A stretch of 64,000 nucleotides of DNA, taken from positions 19,831-83,830 of the forward strand of contig JAZNNJ010000022.1 of assembly GCA_045580225.1 (NCBI GenBank), in the 5' to 3' direction. The notes beneath the pieces were generated by a model. That model worked only from the letters and a program-made list of their open reading frames with translations, did not search any database and had not been told where the DNA came from. The position numbers were made by a program, and so were the translations under genes. Shown piece by piece: positions 26,541 through 35,208 of this stretch (the stretch's first letter is position 1; the number at the start of each line of letters is the position of its first letter). This DNA comes from CAUUCF01 sp045580225. Lineage in GTDB: Bacteria; Pseudomonadota; Gammaproteobacteria; UBA9339.

Positions 26541-27557
26541 ATGAAAAGAACCGCTGAATTTGTTTCGTTAGGGCATCCGGATAAAACTGCTGATTACATT
26601 TCTAGTTATGTGTTGGATCAGATGATTCTTCAAGATAAAGATGTTAAGTATGCAGTCGAAGTTTTGATTAAAGATAACACCGTGGTTTTGGGTGGAGAAA
26701 TTAAGGGTAATGTAGATTTATCTTTATTGGATGATTACGTAAGAGAAGCTTTGCGTAATATCGGATATGATGAAAAATACGCATTGAAGTGGGGCGATTA
26801 CGCTATTAATATTAATAAAATTAAAATTATTAATTTAATTGGTAAACAATCTGCAGAAATTAATCAGGGGGTAATGCAAAATGGATGGGGTGATCAAGGG
26901 GTTTTTGTTGGCTATGCTTGTCAAGGGGATGGTTTAATTAATAGGGAACTTTATTTAGCTAGAATCTTAAATCAAGCACTTTATCACAAAGCATTACAAA
27001 GTGATAACTTAGGACTTGATATTAAAACTCAGGTTACTTTAGATGAACAGAATAAAATTGAAACAGTAGTAGTTGCAATTCCAATGTTAAAATTTGAGGA
27101 CTTAACTGATTTTGTAATCGAAGTTTTAGAAGAAAAACCTAATAATATTATCATTAATGGGACAGGTGCATACAGGTATCATTCTTCTATTGCCGATTGT
27201 GGAATTACTGGGAGAAAATTGGCTTGTGATTTTTATTCTACTGCGTCTCCTATTGGGGGAGGGAGTCCATGGACAAAAGATGGTAGTAAAGCAGATTTAA
27301 CTTTAAATTTATATGCACGTAAATTAGCTGTGGATTATTTGCAGGATAATGATGAGTGTTTTGTATTTTTGTCATCATGCATTGGACGCTCACAATTACC
27401 GAGTGCTGTAGTTAAAAAAAATAAGAATAATATATCAACGTTTGAAACAATCGTTATAGATAAAACTCCTAATGAATTAATAGAACAGTTGGGTTTAAAT
27501 ACTCCAATTTTTGCTAAGTTATGCTCTTGTGGATTAATTAGTCGAGTTAATAGGTAA
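26541..27557 (+). CDS. metK: Divergent S-adenosylmethionine synthetase (MetK)
   Basis: Makes SAM from methionine and ATP. The 338-residue protein is about 45 residues shorter than E. coli MetK and diverges strongly, but the family order is clear: GHPDKTADYIS (catalytic His), GDQGVFVGYAC, the LDIKTQVTLD lysine segment, IINGTGAYRYHSSIADCGITGRKL, the GGGSPWTKDGSKAD P-loop-like segment (Lys kept), and a C-terminal domain. Where the usual enzyme has VDRS, this one has ADLT, losing an Arg that normally contacts the triphosphate. Many methyltransferases in the window (RsmE, RsmD, RlmN) depend on its product. It could have altered kinetics; loss of function is possible but unlikely with the other motifs intact. 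Confidence 0.82.
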   Translation: MKRTAEFVSLGHPDKTADYISSYVLDQMILQDKDVKYAVEVLIKDNTVVLGGEIKGNVDLSLLDDYVREALRNIGYDEKYALKWGDYAININKIKIINLIGKQSAEINQGVMQNGWGDQGVFVGYACQGDGLINRELYLARILNQALYHKALQSDNLGLDIKTQVTLDEQNKIETVVVAIPMLKFEDLTDFVIEVLEEKPNNIIINGTGAYRYHSSIADCGITGRKLACDFYSTASPIGGGSPWTKDGSKADLTLNLYARKLAVDYLQDNDECFVFLSSCIGRSQLPSAVVKKNKNNISTFETIVIDKTPNELIEQLGLNTPIFAKLCSCGLISRVNR

Positions 27558-27563
27558 ATAAAT

Positions 27564-27614
27564 AACCGGTTAAAATTTATTTTGTATGATGTAGAATTTA
27601 TTTTTAACCGGTTA
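27564..27614. terminator. Bidirectional terminator between metK and a leader-peptide gene
   Basis: Inverted repeat AACCGGTTAAAA (27564-27575) and TTTTAACCGGTT (27603-27614) with a 27-base loop, flanked by T-rich DNA on one strand and A-rich on the other. It sits between the convergent ends of metK (+) and the small gene on the minus strand, so it probably serves both. Confidence 0.65.
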
Positions 27615-27619
27615 AAAAA

Positions 27620-27895
27620 TTATAATTCTTCGTTTGGTTTCTTGTTGTAATATGAATTATAAAAATCTATTACATTATTGTGGATAAATTGCCAGTGAAT
27701 CATTGCGAGATCATAATCTTCGGCTAAGCAGCTGCTGTGATTGGTGCTATATTGAGTAACGTTGCAATTTTTATAAGCTTTTTTTATTAAATTATTAATT
27801 CTTTTGTTAAACTCTTCGATAGTTTGTATTTGTTCTAAAGTTACTCCTCCTGCAATATAATCTAGAATTTCATTGGAATTTAATTTTATTATCAT
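27620..27895 (-). CDS. Small precursor with double-glycine leader (bacteriocin-like)
   Basis: The 91-residue protein starts MIIKLNSNEILDYIAGG, the consensus of double-glycine leaders (hydrophobic and acidic residues at fixed spacing, then Gly-Gly) that are cut by C39 peptidase-containing ABC exporters. Cleavage after Gly17 would release a 74-residue peptide, VTLEQIQTI..., with two Cys and a strongly helical, Asn/Tyr-rich character. A good ribosome-binding site (GGAG, seven bases before ATG) supports translation. No homologue or modification enzyme is adjacent. A role as secreted antimicrobial or signalling peptide is inference; no immunity gene or exporter is seen beside it. Confidence 0.65.
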   Translation of the reverse strand: MIIKLNSNEILDYIAGGVTLEQIQTIEEFNKRINNLIKKAYKNCNVTQYSTNHSSCLAEDYDLAMIHWQFIHNNVIDFYNSYYNKKPNEEL

Positions 27896-28002
27896 AGTTA
27901 ATCTCCGAAAAATAAAAGTATGTTCAGAGTAAAATAAATAAGTTTATAATAGTACTCGTTATTTTTACCATAGGTAAAAGCACTAATTAACATTGGTAGT
28001 GC

Positions 28003-28031
28003 TTGTAAGTGGTTAAATTGCGTGTTAGAAT
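28003..28031 (+). promoter_or_regulatory. Sigma70-like promoter of proS with upstream hairpin
   Basis: TTGTAA (28003-28008), 17-base spacer, TAGAAT (28026-28031). Transcription would start near 28038, only a few bases before the ATG at 28041. A stem-loop AAGCACTA / TAGTGCTT (about 27978-28005) overlaps the -35 box and could be an operator, or a terminator-like element between the divergent genes. Confidence 0.6.
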
Positions 28032-28040
28032 ACCGCAGAT

Positions 28041-29789
28041 ATGGTGGGGGTTATCGGGAAAGTGAAAACTAGTAATTTTTTATTGTCTACTTTAAAAGAA
28101 GAACCAAATGAAGCGGAAGTAGTTAGTCATAAGTTGATGTTACGTAGTGGGATGATTCGTAAGTTAGCTTCTGGAATCTACACGTGGTTACCTTTGGGAA
28201 TCAAGGTGTTAAGGAAGGTTGAAAAAATTATTAAGGAAGAAATGGATAAAATTGGTATGGAAATCTTGATGCCTTCGTTGCAGCCATCTGAACTTTGGGT
28301 TAGGTCGGGACGTTGGAATCAATATGGTGATCAATTATTGAAATTTAAAGATCGTAACCAACATGATATGTGTTTTGCGCCTACCCACGAAGAGGTAGTT
28401 ACTTCATTAATGAAGAACGAGTTAAAAAGTTATAAGCAATTGCCGGTAGTATTTTATCAGATTCAAACTAAATTTAGGGATGAGCTTAGACCTCGTTTCG
28501 GGGTAATGCGAAGTCGGGAGTTTATTATGAAAGATGCATATTCTTTCCATTTGACTGAAGAATCAATGCATCATACTTATAAACAGATGTACCAAGTTTA
28601 TAGCCGTATTTTTCAGCGTTTAGGTTTAAAGTATAGAGCAGTTTTAGCAGATAGTGGTTCCATTGGTGGGAATCGTTCGCAAGAGTTTCAGGTGTTGACT
28701 GACGCTGGTGAAGATTTAATTGCATACTGTGAAGACGGCGAATATGCCGCGAATATAGAGTTAGCGGAATCTTTAAAGCCTGAAGTGAAAGGTGAAAGGA
28801 AAGTAATTTTTTTAGCTAAAGAAAAAATAAGTACTCCTCAAATAAAATCTGTAAAAGAGGTGGCCGATTTTTTTAAAATAGAAAAGCAAAAGGTTTTAAA
28901 AACTTTAATCGTTAAAGGAAAGGAGGTCCCGTGGGTCGCTTTAGTTTTACGAGGAGATCACGAAATTAACGAGACTAAGGTTGCAAAATTATCGGAAATA
29001 TTTTGTCCATTAACTTTTGCTACTGAAGAGGAATTGCTAGAAATTTGTGGGTGTAGTAGGGGTAGTATCGGACCTTTAAATTTAAATATACCGGTTATTG
29101 TAGATCAAGATGCTTTTTTAGTTGATAATTTTGTGTGTGGAGCGAATGAAGAAGGGTATCACTATCGTAATTTAAATTGGTTACGTGATTTAGAATGTAG
29201 TAGAATTTGCGATATACGTAAAGTTGTAGAAGGTGATTTGAGTCCTGATGGGAAAGGTAAGTTAAAAATTACTCGTGGTATTGAAGTAGGACATATTTTT
29301 GAATTGGGGCGTAAATATTCAGATAATTTACAAGCTGATATTCTAGATGAAAATGGAAGAGCGGTAACTATGTATATGGGGTGTTATGGAATTGGAGTAA
29401 GTAGAACGGTAGCTGCTGCTATCGAGCAATGTCATGATGCGAGGGGAATTATTTGGCCGGTTAGTTTAGCTCCTTTTACAGTAATAATTATTCCGATAAA
29501 TTATCATAATTCTTATCGAGTAAGAGATTTGGCGGACGATTTGTATTATAAATTTTTAGATAATCGTGTGGAAGTTTTGTTGGAAAATCGTAAAGAACGA
29601 GCAGGAGTTTTATTTGCGGACGCAGATTTAATTGGCATACCTTATCGTATTGTGATATCGGAAAATAATTTAGAAAAGGGGTTGATTGAGTATAAAGAAA
29701 GGGCAAGTAACAATACTGAATTAATTGGTATTGAAGAGGTAGTAGGTTTTTTAAAAAATAAAATTCAGAAGCAATTGTTAGAGGGGTAA
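28041..29789 (+). CDS. proS: ProS, prolyl-tRNA synthetase (bacterial type with editing domain)
   Basis: Class II synthetase for tRNA-Pro. The 582-residue frame has motif 1 (MLRSGMIRKLASGIYTWLPLG), motif 2 (KFRDELRPRFGVMRSREFIMKDAYSFH), the INS editing insertion (about residues 225-405), and motif 3 (YMGCYGIGVSRTVAAA). The E. coli protein begins MRTSQYLLST, which aligns with GTG 28062 (MKTSNFLLST), seven codons in. That GTG is preceded by a G-rich stretch, while ATG 28041 would be nearly leaderless given the promoter at 28003-28031. Either start is possible. Confidence 0.96.
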   Translation: MVGVIGKVKTSNFLLSTLKEEPNEAEVVSHKLMLRSGMIRKLASGIYTWLPLGIKVLRKVEKIIKEEMDKIGMEILMPSLQPSELWVRSGRWNQYGDQLLKFKDRNQHDMCFAPTHEEVVTSLMKNELKSYKQLPVVFYQIQTKFRDELRPRFGVMRSREFIMKDAYSFHLTEESMHHTYKQMYQVYSRIFQRLGLKYRAVLADSGSIGGNRSQEFQVLTDAGEDLIAYCEDGEYAANIELAESLKPEVKGERKVIFLAKEKISTPQIKSVKEVADFFKIEKQKVLKTLIVKGKEVPWVALVLRGDHEINETKVAKLSEIFCPLTFATEEELLEICGCSRGSIGPLNLNIPVIVDQDAFLVDNFVCGANEEGYHYRNLNWLRDLECSRICDIRKVVEGDLSPDGKGKLKITRGIEVGHIFELGRKYSDNLQADILDENGRAVTMYMGCYGIGVSRTVAAAIEQCHDARGIIWPVSLAPFTVIIIPINYHNSYRVRDLADDLYYKFLDNRVEVLLENRKERAGVLFADADLIGIPYRIVISENNLEKGLIEYKERASNNTELIGIEEVVGFLKNKIQKQLLEG

Positions 29790-29792
29790 TTG

Positions 29793-29993
29793 ATGCCAAT
29801 ATTTGAATATCGTTGTTTGGATTGTAGACATGAGTTTGAACAATTTAATTTATCTTCAAAGGCTGTGGAGCGAGTAGAATGTCCATTATGTAAAAGTATC
29901 AAAGTAGAAAAAATGATTTCACTAAGTGGTTTTAGATTAAAAGGTAATGGTTGGTATCAAACTGATTTTAAAAAGCAAACAGGTGAAAAATAA
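29793..29993 (+). CDS. FmdB-family zinc ribbon protein
   Basis: The 66-residue protein carries two CxxC knuckles (CLDC at residues 8-11 and CPLC about residue 34) and the family pattern MPIFEYRC..C...FE followed by SGFRLKGNGWYQTDF. FmdB-type ribbons are often encoded directly before aspS, as here (3 bp), and are thought to be regulatory, but their function is not established. ATG 29793 is preceded by GAGGGG; the TTG in frame just before it is not needed. Confidence 0.88.
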   Translation: MPIFEYRCLDCRHEFEQFNLSSKAVERVECPLCKSIKVEKMISLSGFRLKGNGWYQTDFKKQTGEK

Positions 29994-29996
29994 AAA

Positions 29997-31733
29997 ATGA
30001 GAATTTATTGTGGTTTGGTAGATCAAAGTTATTTAGGAAAAACTATTGAATTGTTTGGTTGGGTTGATCATTTTAGGGTACATGGAAATAAATTAGCTTT
30101 CATTAATTTGCGAGATCGTTTCGGAATTGTGCAGATAGTAGTAGAGGATGATATAAATTTGAATTTAGTGGCTGATTTGCATCCAGAAACAGTGTTGCAT
30201 GTTATTGGGAAAGTGCGTTTACGTCCTGAAAGTTTGATTAATAATAACATGAAAACTGGTAGTTTAGAATTGTTAGCTGAGAAGTTAACAGTATTAGGTA
30301 AAGCTAACCCACTCCCTTTTAATTTAACCGATTTTCAAAAGGTAAATGAAGAGTTGCGTTTAAAGTATCGTTATTTGGATTTACGTCGCTCTGAAGTTGT
30401 GCGTTGTTTAAGTTTGCGTTCTAAAATTACTCATTTTGTCCGCAATTTTTTTGATAAAAATCATTTTTTGGAAGTTGAAACACCAATATTAACAAAGAGT
30501 ACGCCGGAAGGAGCTAGAGATTTTTTAGTGCCTTCTAGGTTGAATAAGGGTTCTTTTTATGCGCTTCCTCAGTCTCCTCAAATTTTTAAACAATTATTGA
30601 TGGCTGGAGGGATAGATCGTTATTATCAGATTGCTAAATGTTTTCGTGATGAAGATTTAAGAGCTGATCGTCAGCCAGAATTTACACAAATTGATGTGGA
30701 GATGAGTTTCGCTGATATTAACGAAATTACCAATTTACATGAGCAGTTGATTCGTGATTTGTTTAAAGAACTTTTACAAGTTAAACTACCTGATTCATTT
30801 TTAAGGTTGTCATATCAAGAAGCGATAGAACGTTATGGTTCGGATAAGCCAGATTTGCGTTGTAGCTGGGAGTTGCAAACAATTACTTCTTTGGCGGCTA
30901 GTTGGAATTTGCCTTGGTGGCAAAATGATAGTTTGATTGTGGCATTGAAGTTGCCGAGTATTGATGTTACGCGTAAACAATTAGATTTATGGACAGAGTT
31001 GGGAAGTAAATTTGGATTGGGTAAGTTGTTAATTTTAAAAACTAGTGATTCCGAAATTAATCTATCTTCAGTTAGTGGGTCATTATCAAAATTTTTGAAT
31101 GAAGATACTTTAGCTAGTTTGAAAAATCGTTTGTTACTTAAACCGAAAGATAGTTTGTTGATAGGCGTAGGGATTGGGCAAAAAGTTTATGAAGCCATGG
31201 GAGAAATTCGTTTAAAATCAGCTAGAGAATTTAATGCTATTGAAAAAGGTTGGAAACCTTTATGGGTAGTTGATTTTCCGATGTTTATTGAAGATCAGGG
31301 AAAGATTACTTTTATGCATCATCCCTTTACGATGCCTTTGGATGCTGATCCTGGTAAAATTATTAATGAGCCACTTAAGCTTAAGTCTTTAGCTTACGAT
31401 TTAGTGCTGAATGGTAACGAATTAGGGGGAGGTTCGATTAGAATTCACGATTATGATATGCAAATGGCAGTGTTTAAAGTGTTAGGTTTTTCAGAAAGTT
31501 TAGTTCATGAACAATTTGGGCATTTGTTGTCTGCATTTCAGTATGGTTATCCACCAGAAGGGGGAATGGCTATTGGATTAGATAGGTTAGTGATGTTGAT
31601 GAGTGGGGCTTCTTCTATTCGAGAAGTGATTGCATTTCCAAAAACTCAGACAGGAGGATGTTTATTAACAACTGCTCCAGGAGTAGTTAGTGATATTCAA
31701 ATGGATGAATTAGGTATTAAATTGAAAAATTAG
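29997..31733 (+). CDS. aspS: AspS, aspartyl-tRNA synthetase, probably non-discriminating
   Basis: Class IIb synthetase. The 578 residues include the OB-fold anticodon domain (about 1-105), the catalytic core with QSPQIFKQLLMAGGIDRYYQIAKCFRDED, the bacterial GAD insertion (about 280-420), and motif 3 GMAIGLDRLVMLMSG. In the anticodon domain the segment FRVHGNKLAF has His29 where discriminating enzymes such as that of E. coli have Leu. A His here is associated with enzymes that also charge tRNA-Asn, relying on GatCAB. That reading is inference from one residue; asnS and gatCAB are not in the window. Confidence 0.95.
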   Translation: MRIYCGLVDQSYLGKTIELFGWVDHFRVHGNKLAFINLRDRFGIVQIVVEDDINLNLVADLHPETVLHVIGKVRLRPESLINNNMKTGSLELLAEKLTVLGKANPLPFNLTDFQKVNEELRLKYRYLDLRRSEVVRCLSLRSKITHFVRNFFDKNHFLEVETPILTKSTPEGARDFLVPSRLNKGSFYALPQSPQIFKQLLMAGGIDRYYQIAKCFRDEDLRADRQPEFTQIDVEMSFADINEITNLHEQLIRDLFKELLQVKLPDSFLRLSYQEAIERYGSDKPDLRCSWELQTITSLAASWNLPWWQNDSLIVALKLPSIDVTRKQLDLWTELGSKFGLGKLLILKTSDSEINLSSVSGSLSKFLNEDTLASLKNRLLLKPKDSLLIGVGIGQKVYEAMGEIRLKSAREFNAIEKGWKPLWVVDFPMFIEDQGKITFMHHPFTMPLDADPGKIINEPLKLKSLAYDLVLNGNELGGGSIRIHDYDMQMAVFKVLGFSESLVHEQFGHLLSAFQYGYPPEGGMAIGLDRLVMLMSGASSIREVIAFPKTQTGGCLLTTAPGVVSDIQMDELGIKLKN

Positions 31734-31744
31734 TAGAGGTTAGC

Positions 31745-32485
31745 GTGTCAGGACATAGTAAATGGGCGAATATTAAAAGAAGAAAAGGTAAGCAGGATGC
31801 AGCAAGGGGTAAAGTTTTTACCAAAATTATTCGAGAAATAACTGTGGCTGCTAGAATGGGAGGAGGGGATATTGCTGGTAATCCACGGTTACGTTTAGTC
31901 GTAGATAAAGCGTTAAGTCAAAATATGACGAAGGATACTATTGATCGTGCGATCAAACGTGGTGCTGGTGGTGAAGAAGGGAGCAATATGGAGACCATTT
32001 GGTATGAGGGTTATGGTCCATCGGGTATAGCCATTTTAGTTGAATGTTTGACTGATAATCGCAATCGTACTGTTAGTGAAATAAGACATGCATTTAGTAA
32101 GCGTGGTGGAAATTTGGGTACTAGTGGTTCGGTTAGTTATTTATTTAAGGATCAAGGTGTTATCACGGTTAGTCAAAAAGTATCAGAGGAACATTTAATG
32201 GAAGTCGCATTAAATGCTGGTGCAGAGGATGTTAATTATGATGAAGAGAATGGTTCAGAAATTATTTGTACTCCCGAATATTTTTGGTCGGTTAAAGAAG
32301 TTCTAGATCGGGAAAATATAATTTGTGAAGGGGAAATTTTAAAAATTGCTTCAGTGCGTAATGCTTTAGATAAAGAGAATAGTTTGAAAGTTATGGATTT
32401 GATTGACGATTTGGAAAATTTAGATGATGTGCAGAATGTCTATACTAATGGAGATTTTTCGGAAGAAGTTTTGAGTGAAGAATGA
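31745..32485 (+). CDS. yebC: YebC/PmpR-family regulator
   Basis: The 246-residue protein matches YebC from its first residues (SGHSKWANIKRRKGKQDAARGKVFTK) through the acidic middle domain (WYEGYGPSGIAILVECLTDNRNRT) to the C terminus. Members have been described as DNA-binding transcription factors and, more recently, as ribosome-associated factors that help translation of polyproline stretches. It starts at GTG 31745, 11 bp after aspS. It overlaps ruvC by 4 bp; yebC-ruvCAB is a widely conserved order. Confidence 0.95.
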   Translation: MSGHSKWANIKRRKGKQDAARGKVFTKIIREITVAARMGGGDIAGNPRLRLVVDKALSQNMTKDTIDRAIKRGAGGEEGSNMETIWYEGYGPSGIAILVECLTDNRNRTVSEIRHAFSKRGGNLGTSGSVSYLFKDQGVITVSQKVSEEHLMEVALNAGAEDVNYDEENGSEIICTPEYFWSVKEVLDRENIICEGEILKIASVRNALDKENSLKVMDLIDDLENLDDVQNVYTNGDFSEEVLSEE

Positions 32486-32946
32486 TTGTTTTGGGAATAG
32501 ATCCTGGATCTAACTGTACAGGTTATGGACTTTTGAGCTTAGTAGGTAAACGCCATAGTTACTTGGCTAGTGGTTTTTTTAAACTGTCTAAAAATGATTT
32601 TGTTGTTCGTTTAAGTGAATTGTATAATAAAATTTCTGAGGTTATTGAGTGTTATAAACCTGATGAAGTAGCAATTGAAAAAGTATTTATGTGTAATAAT
32701 TTTAATTCTGCGTTGAAATTAGGTGAGGCACGTGGAGTTCTTATGGTTGGGGCTAGTAAGTATGGAGCTAAAATTTTTGAGTATGAACCCAGGAAAATAA
32801 AACAAACAGTTACTGGGTTTGGTGGAGCTGAAAAAGATCAGATTCAAAGAATGATGAAAAACTTATTAAATTTACCGACAATGACTTTACAAGCTGATGA
32901 GGCAGATGCTTTGGCCATTGCTTATTGTCATACGGTTTGGAGATAA
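32482..32946 (+). CDS. ruvC: RuvC, Holliday junction resolvase
   Basis: RNase H-fold endonuclease that cuts Holliday junctions made by RecA-type recombination. The 154-residue protein has the metal-binding acids in GIDPGSNCTGYG (Asp7), AIEKVF (Glu about 69) and DEADALAIAYCH (two Asp near the C terminus). Full length is slightly below the 173 residues of E. coli. Its start overlaps yebC; ruvA begins 5 bp later. Confidence 0.96.
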   Translation: MIVLGIDPGSNCTGYGLLSLVGKRHSYLASGFFKLSKNDFVVRLSELYNKISEVIECYKPDEVAIEKVFMCNNFNSALKLGEARGVLMVGASKYGAKIFEYEPRKIKQTVTGFGGAEKDQIQRMMKNLLNLPTMTLQADEADALAIAYCHTVWR

Positions 32947-32951
32947 TAAAG

Positions 32952-33524
32952 ATGATTGGACTTTTAAAAGGTAAGGTTTTCAATAAAAATTTAACAGGAA
33001 TAATTTTGCTAGTTAATGATGGAGTGGGTTATGAAGTACAAATGCCTTTAGGAGATTTGGAAAAAATTTTATTAAATGAAGAAATTGTGGTTTACATACA
33101 TTTGGTTATTAGGGAGGATGGGCATTTTTTGTATGGTTTTTTGCAAGAAAAAACTCGTAATCTTTTCAGGGAGTTAATTAAAGTAAGTGGTATAGGGGCT
33201 AAAATTGCGTTGGCTATTTTGTCGGTAATGGATAGCGAAGAAGTTTTGCAAAGTATTATTACAGAAAATTTTGATAATTTAGCTAGGGTGAATGGTATTG
33301 GAACAAAAACAGCTAAACGTTTAGTAATGGAGTTAAAAGATCGGGTTGCTAAGTTTGAGTTTTCAATTGAAAATAGTACTTTCGATGGTCTATCGGACGC
33401 GGTTAGTGCTTTAATTAGTTTAGGATATAGTAGTGCTACTGCTCGTAAAATGTTAGAACCTTTTAAAGGACAACATTTATCTAGTGATATTTTAATAAAA
33501 AAAGCTTTGCAAAGGGTTAAATAG
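32952..33524 (+). CDS. ruvA: RuvA, Holliday junction-binding protein
   Basis: Forms tetramers that bind four-way junctions and load the RuvB motor. ATG 32952 gives MIGLLKGKV, the family N terminus, and lies 5 bp after ruvC, so a longer in-frame extension into ruvC is not used. The 190 residues show domain I (OB fold, [10 protein letters not shown]), helix-hairpin-helix domains with [12 protein letters not shown] and [17 protein letters not shown], and the C-terminal domain III that contacts RuvB ([17 protein letters not shown]). Confidence 0.95.
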   Translation: MIGLLKGKVFNKNLTGIILLVNDGVGYEVQMPLGDLEKILLNEEIVVYIHLVIREDGHFLYGFLQEKTRNLFRELIKVSGIGAKIALAILSVMDSEEVLQSIITENFDNLARVNGIGTKTAKRLVMELKDRVAKFEFSIENSTFDGLSDAVSALISLGYSSATARKMLEPFKGQHLSSDILIKKALQRVK

Positions 33525-33526
33525 TT

Positions 33527-34516
33527 ATGGATAGGGAGCGTTTGGTTACGGCAAATACTTGTCAAGATGATTTGGTCGATAATATTCTTCGTCCTAAACG
33601 TTTAAGTGATTATATTGGTCAAGATTTGGTAAAAGAGCAATTGCATATTTTTATTCAAGCGTGCTTAAAGAGAAGGGAAGCTCTAGATCATGTTTTAGTT
33701 TTTGGACCACCTGGATTAGGTAAAACAACATTAGCTGGTGTAATTGCTACAGAACTAGGTGTCAATATTCGCCAGACTTCTGGCCCAATATTAGAAAAAG
33801 CTGGTGATTTAGCGGCTATTTTAACTAATTTGGAACCTAATGATATTTTATTTATTGATGAAATTCATCGCTTAAGTCCAGTTATTGAAGAAGTTCTATA
33901 TCCAGCAATGGAAGATTATCGTTTAGATATTATTATTGGTGAAGGTCCGGCGGCGCGCTCAATAAAAGTAGATTTGCCACCTTTTACATTAATAGGAGCT
34001 ACAACTAGAGCTGGTTTGTTAACTTCTCCTTTGCGGGATCGTTTTGGAATTATTCAACGTTTAGAATTTTATCAGGAGCAAGATTTGGCTAAAATTATTA
34101 GTCGTTCAGCTAATTTATTAAATGTTGATATAGAAACGAATGGTACTTTAGAGATGGCAAGACGGTCGCGAGGTACACCTCGTATTGCAAATCGTTTGCT
34201 TCGTAGAGTTAGAGATTTTGCACAGATCAAAGCTGATGGAGTTATTACTCAGCAAGTAGCTGATCAAGCATTAATTTTATTAGGAGTTGATCAAAAAGGG
34301 TTTGATGCACTGGATCGTAAGTTGCTATCTGTTATGTTGGAAAAATTTGATGGAGGTCCCGTAGGTATCGAGACTTTATCGGCAGTTTTAGGTGAAGAAA
34401 AGGGAACTATTGAAGATGTTTTGGAACCGTATTTGTTACAACAGGGGCATTTGTTGCGTACTCCTCGTGGCAGGGTAGTTAGCCAAGAAATTCGCGATTA
34501 TTTTTTTAAAGTGTAA
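33527..34516 (+). CDS. ruvB: RuvB, Holliday junction branch-migration ATPase
   Basis: AAA+ hexameric motor that drives branch migration with RuvA. The 329-residue protein has Walker [12 protein letters not shown], Walker [11 protein letters not shown], sensor 1 [20 protein letters not shown] with the arginine finger, and sensor 2 [17 protein letters not shown]. The C-terminal winged helix ends with RTPRGRV. Begins 2 bp after ruvA. The complete RuvCAB set plus XseA at 38 kb argues for a working recombination system despite signs of genome reduction. Confidence 0.97.
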   Translation: MDRERLVTANTCQDDLVDNILRPKRLSDYIGQDLVKEQLHIFIQACLKRREALDHVLVFGPPGLGKTTLAGVIATELGVNIRQTSGPILEKAGDLAAILTNLEPNDILFIDEIHRLSPVIEEVLYPAMEDYRLDIIIGEGPAARSIKVDLPPFTLIGATTRAGLLTSPLRDRFGIIQRLEFYQEQDLAKIISRSANLLNVDIETNGTLEMARRSRGTPRIANRLLRRVRDFAQIKADGVITQQVADQALILLGVDQKGFDALDRKLLSVMLEKFDGGPVGIETLSAVLGEEKGTIEDVLEPYLLQQGHLLRTPRGRVVSQEIRDYFFKV

Positions 34517-34665
34517 CTTAGTGATAGGAAAAAATGAATTTTAAATTGTTGGGTTTTTAGTTATTAAAGTGATAGTTATAGGTGTTATTTAAGAGTTATA
34601 ATGTGCGACGTTTATTGGTGATTTTTTAATTGTTTTATTTTGGCATATTTACTTGATTATCTTTT

Positions 34666-35208
34666 TTAATTTCTCAAATTATGAGAGGCTAGATTGGGCG
34701 TTGGTAAATCTAGCCAAATAATTTTTCCATCTGCTGGATTTTTTTGAGAAATTTGATACTTAGATAAAAACTTTTGAGCTTCTAAAGACCAATTGGTGTT
34801 TGGACGGTTAATTACGATTAAACATGTATTTTCTAATATTTTTTTTGATTTATACCAATTAGGAAAAGTTAAAAAACTATCTAATCCCATAATCAAACAT
34901 AAAGAAAAAGGATAATTATTTTTGAAATGAATAACTGTGTTATAAGTATAAGAAGGAGTGGTATTTCTTATCTCATATTCCCATATTTTGCAGTAAGTTA
35001 ATTTTTCTATAGATTGTCTTAGCCTGCTTAAACGCTCTTCATTAGAATAAAAAGTTTTATTTTTAAATGGTGATCTAAAACATGGAGTGAACCATATTTC
35101 TAAAAGATTAATATGTTGGTAAACCTGTTGAGCTACGGATATGTGCCCGGCATGTACCGGATCAAAGCTTCCACCAAAAATACCTATGTATTCTTTTTTA
35201 GCTTTCAT
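34666..35208 (-). CDS. nadD: NadD, nicotinate-nucleotide adenylyltransferase, C-terminally shortened
   Basis: Joins nicotinate mononucleotide to AMP in NAD synthesis. The 180-residue protein has the nucleotidyltransferase start [15 protein letters not shown] and the segment [15 protein letters not shown]. At the C terminus the family has ISSTxIR followed by a helix of about 25 residues. Here the protein ends LASHNLRN, so Thr of that motif is His and the last helix is gone; no continuation is visible in other frames. It may still work, since the catalytic HxGH is intact. It overlaps parC by 11 bp. NadB at 52 kb belongs to the same pathway. Confidence 0.88.
   Translation of the reverse strand: MKAKKEYIGIFGGSFDPVHAGHISVAQQVYQHINLLEIWFTPCFRSPFKNKTFYSNEERLSRLRQSIEKLTYCKIWEYEIRNTTPSYTYNTVIHFKNNYPFSLCLIMGLDSFLTFPNWYKSKKILENTCLIVINRPNTNWSLEAQKFLSKYQISQKNPADGKIIWLDLPTPNLASHNLRN

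Noticed and set aside
32925..32951. Longer ruvA start inside ruvC
   Set aside because: RuvA proteins begin MIG...; ATG 32952 fits and has proper spacing.
33092..33565. A 157-codon minus-strand frame over ruvA
   Set aside because: Shadow of the ruvA coding strand; composition is not protein-like.
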